Shown here piece after piece: positions 17,196 to 25,020 of a DNA stretch of 64,000 bases. Origin of the DNA: Anaerolineales bacterium (GTDB lineage: Bacteria > Chloroflexota > Anaerolineae > JAAEKA01); assembly GCA_020634615.1 (NCBI GenBank), contig JACKBI010000001.1, positions 62,001-126,000 of the forward strand. Direction: 5' to 3'. Under the pieces are notes generated by a model. That model was not told the DNA's origin and did not search any database. It worked only from the letters and a program-made list of their open reading frames with translations. The translations under genes were made by a program, and so were the position numbers. The first letter of the stretch is position 1, and every line of letters starts with the position of its first letter.

Positions 17196-18050
17196 ATGGG
17201 CAAGAAAAAAGACCACAAGGGGAAGCACGAAGCGGAGCTTGAGGAGCAACATAGTGCCGCGGCAACCGAACCCAAGCCGAAGATGAAGCGCAAGGAGTTC
17301 GATGCCGAGCTCGAGAAGCTGCAGGTCGAGCTCGTCAAGATGCAGGAGTGGGTCAAAGTCAGCGGCGCCAAGGTATGCGTGTTGTTCGAGGGGCGCGACG
17401 CCGCCGGCAAGGGAGGCATCATCAAGCGCATCACCGAGCGCACCAGCCCGCGCGTCTTCCGCGTCGTGGCGCTGGGCACACCGACCGAGCGCGAGAAATC
17501 GCAGATGTACTTCCAACGCTACATGCCGCATCTGCCGGCGGGCGGCGAGGTGGTGCTTTTCGACCGCAGTTGGTACAACCGCGCCGGCGTCGAACGGGTG
17601 ATGGGCTTTGCCACCGAAGAACAGGTCGAATATTTCCTCAAGTATGCGCCGGCCGTGGAGCAGGCGATCATCAATTCGGGCGTCATCCTGGTCAAATACT
17701 GGCTGGAAGAGACGATGGAGGACCAGACCGCCCGGTTCGAGGAGCGGATCAACGACTACCGCAAGATCTGGAAGCTCAGCCCCATGGACCTGGAGAGCCA
17801 CCGCCGCTGGTACGACTACTCGCGCGCCCGCGACGCCATGTTTGCCGCGACCGACACGGAAACTTCGCCGTGGTACGTCGTGGACTCGCACGACCAGCGG
17901 CGCGGACGCCTGAACTGCATCACGCATCTGTTGAGCTTGATTCCCTACGAAGAAGTGCCGTACGAGAAGGTGAAGCTGCCCAAACGCCAGCCCAAGGGAG
18001 ACTATGTGGAACCGGACCATCCATTCCGGTGGATTCCAGAACTTTACTAG
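17196..18050 (+). CDS. ppk2: Polyphosphate kinase 2 (PPK2 family)
   Basis: Predicted 284-residue enzyme transferring phosphate between inorganic polyphosphate and nucleotides. Walker A is FEGRDAAGKGGIIKRI, Walker B VVLFDRSWYNRAGVERVMGF, and the lid region follows with RRWYDYSRARDAMF. The class I single-domain length fits. The first 30 residues are strongly charged and Lys/Glu rich. The frame is open upstream to 17151, but the ATG at 17196 has AAGGAGG seven bases before it. The P-type ATPase gene starts 12 bases downstream, so the two are almost surely co-transcribed; the kinase could supply nucleotide from polyphosphate close to the pump, which is inference. Confidence 0.92.
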   Translation: MGKKKDHKGKHEAELEEQHSAAATEPKPKMKRKEFDAELEKLQVELVKMQEWVKVSGAKVCVLFEGRDAAGKGGIIKRITERTSPRVFRVVALGTPTEREKSQMYFQRYMPHLPAGGEVVLFDRSWYNRAGVERVMGFATEEQVEYFLKYAPAVEQAIINSGVILVKYWLEETMEDQTARFEERINDYRKIWKLSPMDLESHRRWYDYSRARDAMFAATDTETSPWYVVDSHDQRRGRLNCITHLLSLIPYEEVPYEKVKLPKRQPKGDYVEPDHPFRWIPELY

Positions 18051-18062
18051 GAGGAGCTTGTT

Positions 18063-20903
18063 ATGCCAGAACCAAACGGGCAGCAAACAGCGTGGTACAC
18101 CCTGGCCCCCGATGCGGTTGCGCAGCAACTGAACGTCGATCCAGCCAAGGGTCTCAGTTCGTCGGAGGCGCAGCAGCGCCTGCAAAAATACGGCCCTAAC
18201 CAACTGGCGGGCAAGGCCAAGGAGCCGGGTTGGAAGACCTTCCTGGGCCAATACCGCGATTTCATGCAGATCATCCTGGTCGGCGCCGCTGTCATCAACC
18301 AGCTCTTCACCGGCGAGTGGAACACGACCCTGGTGCTCCTCGGACTGACTGTCTTCAACGCCGTCATGGGCCTGCGCCAGGAATCCAAGGCCGAAGCCAG
18401 CCTGGCGGCGTTGGAAAAGATGATGAAGAACATCGCCCGCGTGCGCCGCGATGGCCAGGCGGTGGAGATCGATGCGGAAGGTATCGTACCGGGCGACATC
18501 GTGTTGATGGAAGCCGGCAACCGCGTGCCGGCCGATGGCCGGTTGTTCGTGACGGCGACGCTGGAGATCGAGGAAGCAGCGTTGACCGGCGAAAGCGTCG
18601 CCTCTCCCAAGGACACCGACACCATCGCCAAGGCTGACGCACCGCTGGGTGACCGCCACTGCATGGCGTACATGAACACCGCCGTCACCCGCGGCCGCGC
18701 CGAGATGATCGTCACCACCACCGGCATGGGCACCGAGATGGGCCACATTGCCAACCTTCTGAACGAGACCGAAGCGGACAAGACACCTTTGCAAAAGCAG
18801 CTCGACCGGCTGACCATCATCATTGCCAGCCTGGCCGGTCTGACGTTCATCCTCATGATCCTGCTGGGGATTCGCAACGGCGAGTCGCTCGACTCGGTAT
18901 TCATCGCCGGCGTGGCGCTGGCCATCTCGGCCATCCCGACCGGCATGCCGGCGGTCGTGACCGCGCTGTATTCCATGGGCACCCGCGTGCTGGCCGGCCA
19001 GGGCGCCATCGTCAAACGGCTGCCCTCGGTCGAAACCCTGGGATCGGTGTCGGCCATCTGCTCCGACAAGACCGGCACGCTGACGCTGAACAAGATGACG
19101 GCGCGCGAGTTCACAGTCCCCGGCCAGAACCGCTACCGCGTCACTGGAGAAGGTTACAGCACCAGCGGCGAGCTGCAGCTCACCCGCGGCGTCGCACCCG
19201 GCCAGCCCTGGCAGAAGGGCACGGCGCCCTACAGCACGGGCGGTCAGATCCTCAGCGCCGGCGGCGCCAAGATCGATCTGGAGCCGATCCTGATGCCCAT
19301 GGCGTTGTGCGCCGACGCCCGACTGGACGGCGAGGCGCTGATCGGCGACCCTACCGAGGGGGCGCTGATCGTGCTGGCCGAGAAGGGCGGCATCAGCGTG
19401 GACGCAGCGAGAGAGATGTACCCGCGGGTCGCCGAGGTGCCCTTCGACTCCGACTACAAGTTCATGGCGACCTTCCACAACATGACCGACGAACAGGGCA
19501 AGCCGGTGGTGCGCTGCTTCGTCAAAGGCGCGCCGGACGTGTTGATCGCCCGCAGCAACTCGTACTGGATGCCCGACACACAGGTTGTTACTGCGGGCGG
19601 CCACGACGCGGGTGAGCTGGCGCTGAAGGAAAACGATCGCATGGCCGAGGCCGGCCTGCGCGTCATGGTGGTGGGACGAAAAGACTTCGACCCGGCCACC
19701 TTCGATCCGAAGTCAAACCTCATCGACCAAGTCAACAACCTGACGCTAATGGCCATGGTCGGCATCGTCGATCCGCCGCGCGCCGAGGCCAAAGATGCCA
19801 TCGCCAAATGCCACAGCGCAGGCATCCAGGTGCGCATGATCACCGGCGACCACGCGGTGACCGCGGCAGCCATCGGCAAGGAGCTTGGCATCACCGGCCG
19901 CGCGCTGACCGGCGCCCAGTTTGCCGCCATCCCTGACGACGAGTTGAAGAAGCAGTTGAACGAGATCGGCGTCGTGGCCCGGGTCGCTCCGGAGGACAAG
20001 ATCCGCCTGGTGCGCCTCTTGCAGGAAGAGCAGAACATCGTGGCCATGACCGGCGACGGCGTCAACGACGCCCCGGCGCTGAAGAAGGCCGACATCGGTG
20101 TGGCCATGGGCATCACCGGCACCGAGGTCTCCAAGGGCGCGGCGGTGATGATCCTGACCGACGACAACTTCGCCACCATCGTCAAGGCGGTGGAGTACGG
20201 TCGGGCGCTGTACGACAACCTCTCCAAGTACATCCGCTTCCAGATGACGGCGCTGGTGGCGTTCATCGTCAGCTACCTGGGCGCGGCGTTCTTCCTCATC
20301 GCCGGCGGGGTGCCGTTCGCGCCGATGGTCGTCCTCTGGATCAACTTCCTGGTCCAGGTGCCTATCGCCATCGCCCTGGGCTACGACGAACCGTCGCCCG
20401 GTCTGATGGATCGCAAGCCGCGGCCGCTTAGCCAGCCGGTGCTGACCCGCAACCAGTGGGTGCGTCTCGCCTTCATCGGCATCCTGATGGCCATCGGCAC
20501 GCTGCTGCTCGAGACCATGTATAAATCACAGGGAGCCATGATCGCCAACACCATGGGGTTTGTCGTCTTCTCGCTGTTCAACATCGTGATAGGCCTCAGC
20601 TCCCGCAGCGAGACCGAAACCGTGTTCAACCGCGAGATCATCAGCGACCGCCGCCAGTTGGGCCTGTTTGGACTGGCCCTGCTGCTGACGATTCTGCCGA
20701 CCGAGCTGGGCTTCCTGTCCAATCGGATGCAACTGACATCGCTGGCTGGCGACTACAAGTGGCTGATCTGCATCGGCTTTGCGGTCGCCCTTCTGCTGGT
20801 CATGGAGGTGATGAAGGTCTTCCTCCGAAGAAGCCAGGGCAGCAGCGAGAGCAAGGCGCCGGCCGCGCCAGCGACGCCGGCCGCATCTGTCACCAGCGGA
20901 TGA
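18063..20903 (+). CDS. P2-like P-type ATPase without the Ca2+-binding residues
   Basis: Predicted 946-residue cation pump of overall PMR1/SERCA architecture. It has the N-terminal cation-ATPase domain, TGES (175-178), phosphorylated Asp335 in SDKTGTLT, the nucleotide domain with FDSDYKFMATFHN and KGAPDVL, and the hinge TGDGVNDAPALKKADIG. The transport residues differ from Ca2+ pumps: M4 reads AIPTGMPAVV (Thr for the usual Glu), M5 reads FQMTALVAFIVSYLG (Leu and Phe where Asn and Glu of SERCA stand), and M6 reads WINFLVQVPIAIALG (Gln for the usual Asp). The transported ion is therefore uncertain. GGAGGAG stands before the ATG. Linked to ppk2 upstream and to DUF2252 and SulP genes downstream. 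Confidence 0.9.
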   Translation: MPEPNGQQTAWYTLAPDAVAQQLNVDPAKGLSSSEAQQRLQKYGPNQLAGKAKEPGWKTFLGQYRDFMQIILVGAAVINQLFTGEWNTTLVLLGLTVFNAVMGLRQESKAEASLAALEKMMKNIARVRRDGQAVEIDAEGIVPGDIVLMEAGNRVPADGRLFVTATLEIEEAALTGESVASPKDTDTIAKADAPLGDRHCMAYMNTAVTRGRAEMIVTTTGMGTEMGHIANLLNETEADKTPLQKQLDRLTIIIASLAGLTFILMILLGIRNGESLDSVFIAGVALAISAIPTGMPAVVTALYSMGTRVLAGQGAIVKRLPSVETLGSVSAICSDKTGTLTLNKMTAREFTVPGQNRYRVTGEGYSTSGELQLTRGVAPGQPWQKGTAPYSTGGQILSAGGAKIDLEPILMPMALCADARLDGEALIGDPTEGALIVLAEKGGISVDAAREMYPRVAEVPFDSDYKFMATFHNMTDEQGKPVVRCFVKGAPDVLIARSNSYWMPDTQVVTAGGHDAGELALKENDRMAEAGLRVMVVGRKDFDPATFDPKSNLIDQVNNLTLMAMVGIVDPPRAEAKDAIAKCHSAGIQVRMITGDHAVTAAAIGKELGITGRALTGAQFAAIPDDELKKQLNEIGVVARVAPEDKIRLVRLLQEEQNIVAMTGDGVNDAPALKKADIGVAMGITGTEVSKGAAVMILTDDNFATIVKAVEYGRALYDNLSKYIRFQMTALVAFIVSYLGAAFFLIAGGVPFAPMVVLWINFLVQVPIAIALGYDEPSPGLMDRKPRPLSQPVLTRNQWVRLAFIGILMAIGTLLLETMYKSQGAMIANTMGFVVFSLFNIVIGLSSRSETETVFNREIISDRRQLGLFGLALLLTILPTELGFLSNRMQLTSLAGDYKWLICIGFAVALLLVMEVMKVFLRRSQGSSESKAPAAPATPAASVTSG

Positions 20904-20927
20904 CAACAGCATTCCTGTAGTCGAACA

Positions 20928-20970
20928 AGAAACCGGGTTTTGTCGCTGATTGAGACGAGACCCGGTTTCT
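20928..20970. repeat. Inverted repeat AGAAACCGGGT
   Basis: Perfect 11-base arms at 20928-20938 and 20960-20970 around 21 bases; a relative with 18-base arms is at 40767-40828. Lies 25 bases after the P-type ATPase stop; no U-tract follows. Confidence 0.7.
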
Positions 20971-21036
20971 CGTTGTGGCCGGTACTGTGGCGCGAAATGC
21001 CAATTTACTCTTGGAATTGAGACCGTGGAGGTCTTC

Positions 21037-22449
21037 ATGATCGACGAAAGTCTGCCCAAACTGTCCACCGCACCAATCCCGGTGCAAACACACATCCTGC
21101 GCCAGGAAGACCGCCTGGCCAGGGGCAAAGCATTGCGGAATATTGCCGCCCGCAAAGCCCACAAGGGTTGGACACCGCCCACCAACCGTCCTGATCCCGT
21201 CGAACTGCTGATGGAGAACAGCAGAGGGCGCGTGGCAGAACTGCTCCCGATTCGCTACGGCAGGATGCTCGCCAGCCCGTTTGCATTCTACCGCGGTGCG
21301 GCCGCGATCATGGCCTGTGACCTGGCGCAGACGCCGGCCACCGGCCTGACCGTGCTGGCCGACGGTGACTGCCACCTGATGAACTTCGGCGGCTTTGCGA
21401 CCGCCGAGCGGCATGTGATCTTCGACCTCAACGACTTCGACGAAGCCACGTTCGCGCCATGGGAGTGGGATGTCAAGCGGTTAGCCGCCAGCTTTGTCAT
21501 CGCCGGCCGCTCGAACGGCTTTGCGGCAGCCGATTGCCAGGAAGCTGGCTGGCTGGCCGCGCAGAGCTACCGCCAGCGCATGGCAGAGTATTCTGAAATG
21601 CCCGTGTTGCAGGTCTGGAACGATGCCTTCGACGTGGACGCCATCGTCGAAAATATGACCGACAAAGACATGAAGCGCTTCTATTCCAAGAAGCTGAGCG
21701 GCGCAGTGGAACGGAGCACCCACGAAAAGGAGTTCGCCAAGCTGACCTTCTCAGCCGGCGATGTGCCGCGCATTGTCGACCAGCCTCCGCTGATCTTCCA
21801 CTACGGCGACGGGCGTGACGCAACCATGCGCGAGTATGCCGCGAAAGCGCTGGAGACGTACAAAGCATCGCTGATCCCCGCACGGCGACTGTTGCTGAAC
21901 CGCTTCGAGGTCGTAGACTACGCCATCAAGGTGGTGGGCGTGGGCAGCGTGGGCACGTTCTGCGGCATCCTGCTGCTGATGTCCGGCAACGGCGATCCGC
22001 TTTTCCTGCAATTCAAGGAAGCGCGCCGGTCGGTATTGGAGCCCTACTGCGGCGCCAGTCCCTTTGGCCACGCGGGCGAGCGCGTCGTGGCCGGCCAGCG
22101 CGCGATGCAGGCGGCCAGCGATATCTTCCTTGGCTGGACCACGGGGCCGGGCGAGCAACACCGGCACTTCTTCATTCGCCAGCTCAGCGACGCCAAGATA
22201 AAGCCGGTGGTGGAGATCATGAAGGCTGCAAACCTGAAGGGATATGCCCGACTGTGCGGCATGGCGCTGGCGCGGGCACACGCGCGCACGGGCGACGATG
22301 CCGTGTTAACAGGCTACATGGGCACGAGCAGCGCCTTCGAGGACGCCCTGGCCGATTTCAGCGTCGCGTACGCCGACCAGAACGAGCGCGACTACGACGC
22401 ACTGGTGGCCGCGGTGCGCAGCGGGAAGATCGAGGCGCATGTCGAGTAA
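21037..22449 (+). CDS. DUF2252 family protein, kinase-like fold
   Basis: Predicted 470-residue cytosolic protein. Family marks are RMLASPFAFYRGAA near residue 75, then a phosphotransferase-like catalytic loop ADGDCHLMNFGGF and a DFG-like FDLNDFDEA, followed by PWEWDVKRLAASF. The C-terminal YADQNERDYDALVAAVRSG is also typical. DUF2252 proteins have no proven activity, but the GDxHxxNF...DFD order recalls aminoglycoside phosphotransferase-like kinases. ATG at 21037 has GTGGAGG five bases upstream; the longer frame has no SD. It sits between the pump and the SulP gene and likely belongs to the same stress or ion-handling cluster. Confidence 0.88.
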   Translation: MIDESLPKLSTAPIPVQTHILRQEDRLARGKALRNIAARKAHKGWTPPTNRPDPVELLMENSRGRVAELLPIRYGRMLASPFAFYRGAAAIMACDLAQTPATGLTVLADGDCHLMNFGGFATAERHVIFDLNDFDEATFAPWEWDVKRLAASFVIAGRSNGFAAADCQEAGWLAAQSYRQRMAEYSEMPVLQVWNDAFDVDAIVENMTDKDMKRFYSKKLSGAVERSTHEKEFAKLTFSAGDVPRIVDQPPLIFHYGDGRDATMREYAAKALETYKASLIPARRLLLNRFEVVDYAIKVVGVGSVGTFCGILLLMSGNGDPLFLQFKEARRSVLEPYCGASPFGHAGERVVAGQRAMQAASDIFLGWTTGPGEQHRHFFIRQLSDAKIKPVVEIMKAANLKGYARLCGMALARAHARTGDDAVLTGYMGTSSAFEDALADFSVAYADQNERDYDALVAAVRSGKIEAHVE

Positions 22450-22466
22450 ACGCATATCAGCCGCCG

Positions 22467-22619
22467 ATGTTCCTGTTCTCGATCCTGCTCATCCTGGCCT
22501 GGAAGGTGGCGGGCTGGTACGGGCTGGATCGCTGGCTGTTGCCGCGCCTGGGAACGCCTTGGACAAGAGATACCGGCCAAGCGGCCGAGCCGGCTCTCCA
22601 ACCGGTAACATCCACATGA
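22467..22619 (+). CDS. 50-residue microprotein resembling a DoxX-type C-terminal tail
   Basis: A short frame begins 17 bases after the DUF2252 stop: MFLFSILLILAWKVAGWYGL then DRWLLPRLGTPW and a polar end. One hydrophobic helix is followed by the phrase GLDRWLLPRLGTPW, which from memory resembles the C-terminal segment of larger DoxX/TQO-type membrane proteins. It may be a free-standing microprotein or a leftover of such a gene. No SD is seen. Coding is likely from composition but not certain. Confidence 0.42.
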   Translation: MFLFSILLILAWKVAGWYGLDRWLLPRLGTPWTRDTGQAAEPALQPVTST

Positions 22620-22713
22620 AGCCACATCAGTCCGGCCCGGCAGTTGCTGTCCCCCATTACAGCTATCGCCGCCAGCCCTACGCCGCGCTCCTTAGTTGAC
22701 TCGTCCATCAGCC

Positions 22714-24534
22714 ATGCTTCCTTCAGACACGCCCGCGCAACGGACCGACGCCAACCCGTTCGTGCGCGTTGCGCAGCCGCGCGGACCTGGACGGTGGATA
22801 CCGGGGATCGCCGCAGTGCGGACCTACCAGCGCCCCTGGCTGGTAAAAGACCTGACGGCCGGGCTGGTGCTGACGGCCATTCTCGTGCCGGTCGGCATGG
22901 GCTACGCCGAGGCCGCGGGCCTGCCTGCGATCTACGGCCTCTATGCCACCATCTTCCCGCTGATCGCCTACGCCATCTTCGGCCCCAGCCGCATCCTTGT
23001 GCTGGGGCCGGATTCGTCGCTGGCGGCCATCATCGCCGCGACCATCGTGCCGCTGGCCGCCGGCGATTCTGATCTACTGGTGGCGCTGGCCGGAATGCTC
23101 GCCCTGCTGACCGGCATCCTGTGCATCCTGGCCGGCTTGGCGCGCTTCGGTTTCATCACAGACCTGCTTTCCAAGCCGATCCGCCTGGGCTATCTGAACG
23201 GCATTGCGCTCACGGTCATCGTCGGCCAGTTGCCCAAGATCCTGGGGTTCTCCTCCAGCGGAGAGAATCTGATCCGGGAAACGATCAGCCTGGTGCAGGG
23301 GGTGATGGACGGCATGACCAACTGGGTGACGGTAGCCATCGGCGTGTCGTGCCTGGCCATCGTCCTGATCTTCAAACGTCGCTGGCCCCGGATACCCGGC
23401 GTGCTGATCGCGGTGGTCGGCGCGACGGTAGTTGTCGGCGCGCTCAACCTGGCATCAGCGGCCGGCGTCTCGGTGGTAGGTCCGTTGCCGCAGGGCCTGC
23501 CCTCCTTTCAGGTCCCGCTCGCACCGCTCAGCGACCTGCCTGCGCTCCTGGCAGGCGCGGTGGCGATCACGCTGGTGGCCTTCGCTGATACCAGCGTGCT
23601 GTCGCGCACCTTCGCGCTGCGGGGCGGCTACACAGTCGACCAGAACCAGGAGATCATCGCGCTCGGTGCAGCGAACGTGGCGGCCGGGTTCTTCCAGGGT
23701 TTCTCCATCAGCAGCAGCTCGTCGCGCACACCAGTGGCCGAACAAGCGGGCGCCAAAACGCAGCTTACCGGCGTGGTCGGCGCGCTGTGCATCGCGCTGC
23801 TGTTGCTGTTCGCACCGACGCTGCTGCAAAACCTGCCCAACGCTGCGCTGGGCGCGGTGGTGATCGCGGCATGTCTGTCGCTGGTGGACATCGAGACCGT
23901 CGTCCGGCTGTATCATGTGCGCCGCGGCGAGTTTGCGCTGTCGATCGTCTGTTTTCTGGGCGTGGCGCTGCTGGGTGTGATCCAGGGCATCTTCCTGGCC
24001 GTCGCGCTGGCGTTGCTGGGCTTTGTCTGGCGCGCGTGGCGGCCCTACGATGCCGTGCTAGGCCGCGTCGACGGGCTGAAAGGCTATCACGACGTTACCC
24101 GCTACCCGGAGGCAAAGCGCATACCAGGGCTGGTGCTCTTCCGCTGGGACGCTCCCCTGTTCTTTGCCAACGCCGAGATTTTCGGCGAGCACGTGCGCCA
24201 GGCGGTTGCAAATGCGCCGACGCGGACCCGATGGGTTGTCGTGACGGCTGAACCGGTGACCGACATCGACACAACGGCCGCCGACGCGCTGTCAGCTCTG
24301 GACGACGACCTGCAGAAAGCCGGCATCGAGCTGTGCTTTGCTGAGATGAAAGATCCGGTGAAAGACCGGCTCAAGGTGTACGGTCTGTTCACCAAGCTAG
24401 GCAGCGAACACTTCTTCCCGACAATCGGACGCGCGGTTGACAGCTACATATCCACCCACCAATTGGAGTGGGAAGACTGGGAGGAGACACCCGTACAGGA
24501 ACCAGAGGGTCACGACAAGCCCGGCACGCCGTGA
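22714..24534 (+). CDS. SulP family anion transporter with STAS domain
   Basis: Predicted 606-residue transporter. The membrane part (about 40-430) has the SulP signature region AGLPAIYGLYATIFPLIAYA and GPSRILVLGPDSSLAA, then helices to about 430. The C-terminal STAS domain (about 460-585) reads RWVVVTAEPVTDIDTTAADA and then ELCFAEMKDPVKDRL. Substrates of the family are sulfate, bicarbonate, dicarboxylates or other anions; no bicarbonate-specific evidence is present. ATG at 22714 is used; a TTG at 22696 is in frame. No good SD is visible. Last gene of the plus-strand cluster that begins at 16511. Confidence 0.88.
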   Translation: MLPSDTPAQRTDANPFVRVAQPRGPGRWIPGIAAVRTYQRPWLVKDLTAGLVLTAILVPVGMGYAEAAGLPAIYGLYATIFPLIAYAIFGPSRILVLGPDSSLAAIIAATIVPLAAGDSDLLVALAGMLALLTGILCILAGLARFGFITDLLSKPIRLGYLNGIALTVIVGQLPKILGFSSSGENLIRETISLVQGVMDGMTNWVTVAIGVSCLAIVLIFKRRWPRIPGVLIAVVGATVVVGALNLASAAGVSVVGPLPQGLPSFQVPLAPLSDLPALLAGAVAITLVAFADTSVLSRTFALRGGYTVDQNQEIIALGAANVAAGFFQGFSISSSSSRTPVAEQAGAKTQLTGVVGALCIALLLLFAPTLLQNLPNAALGAVVIAACLSLVDIETVVRLYHVRRGEFALSIVCFLGVALLGVIQGIFLAVALALLGFVWRAWRPYDAVLGRVDGLKGYHDVTRYPEAKRIPGLVLFRWDAPLFFANAEIFGEHVRQAVANAPTRTRWVVVTAEPVTDIDTTAADALSALDDDLQKAGIELCFAEMKDPVKDRLKVYGLFTKLGSEHFFPTIGRAVDSYISTHQLEWEDWEETPVQEPEGHDKPGTP

Positions 24535-25020
24535 AGCGCAACGGAGGTTCCAACAGCATCGATCCCTCTGGCTGAACAGAGAGCGGGTCGATGGGCAACA
24601 GGCCGATGCGGGTGGCCCGGTCGCGCGCGGCCCAACCCTCCTGCAAGATCCAGTCCACAGTCATGCTCCGCGGCGGGCGGGTTCCGTGTTGGGATTGCAG
24701 GCCAGAAGCAGGTCCATCCGACTCGGGAGAAACCTCCCCCGGAAACGAGCCTGCCAGAGCCGGAGATTGGGTGACAGGGATCGGGCCAGGATCAACGGGT
24801 GATCAGGCCGAACCAGGATCGGCGTTACTGCACATCATATCGCTCCCACGTGGCGCGAGTTAAGTGCTCGCATGGTACAATTGTCGGAGCGATAAAACCC
24901 TATCTGGAACACGGGGGCAAACGAGCAGATACTGTGTCCGGTTTTCGGATAAGCGCACTGCTCAGCGCTAAGATTGCTCGCCCAGCAGTTAGCATCCTGT
25001 CGTAGACCAGTTGCTTCTTG
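24535..25020. other. Intergenic region with fragment of the downstream hydrolase gene
   Basis: No gene is recognised. An extended -10 (TGGTACAAT, 24873-24881) is present without a -35. The right end contains a 40-base piece similar to the 3' end of the hydrolase gene at 29893, described separately. Confidence 0.5.
24981..25020 (-). pseudogene. Fragment of the alpha/beta hydrolase 3' end (direct repeat of 29900-29941)
   Basis: Read on the reverse strand it gives KKQLVYDRM, identical to residues near the C-terminus of the hydrolase at 29893-30897. Twenty-one bases (25000-25020) are identical to 29921-29941 and the rest is similar with a two-base indel. The two copies bracket the ABC exporter genes. 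Confidence 0.7.

Noticed and set aside
17007..19604. Long open frame on the reverse strand opposite ppk2 and the P-type ATPase
   Set aside because: Its translation is His/Arg/Gly-rich without family features, and the plus strand carries two clear genes with full motif sets.
18063..20903. Assigning the ATPase as a Ca2+ pump
   Set aside because: The membrane residues that bind Ca2+ are replaced in M4, M5 and M6, although the rest matches.
24535..24980. Several short open frames in the gap before the ABC operon
   Set aside because: All lack SD sites and have no domain-like sequence; overlapping frames on both strands are of similar length.
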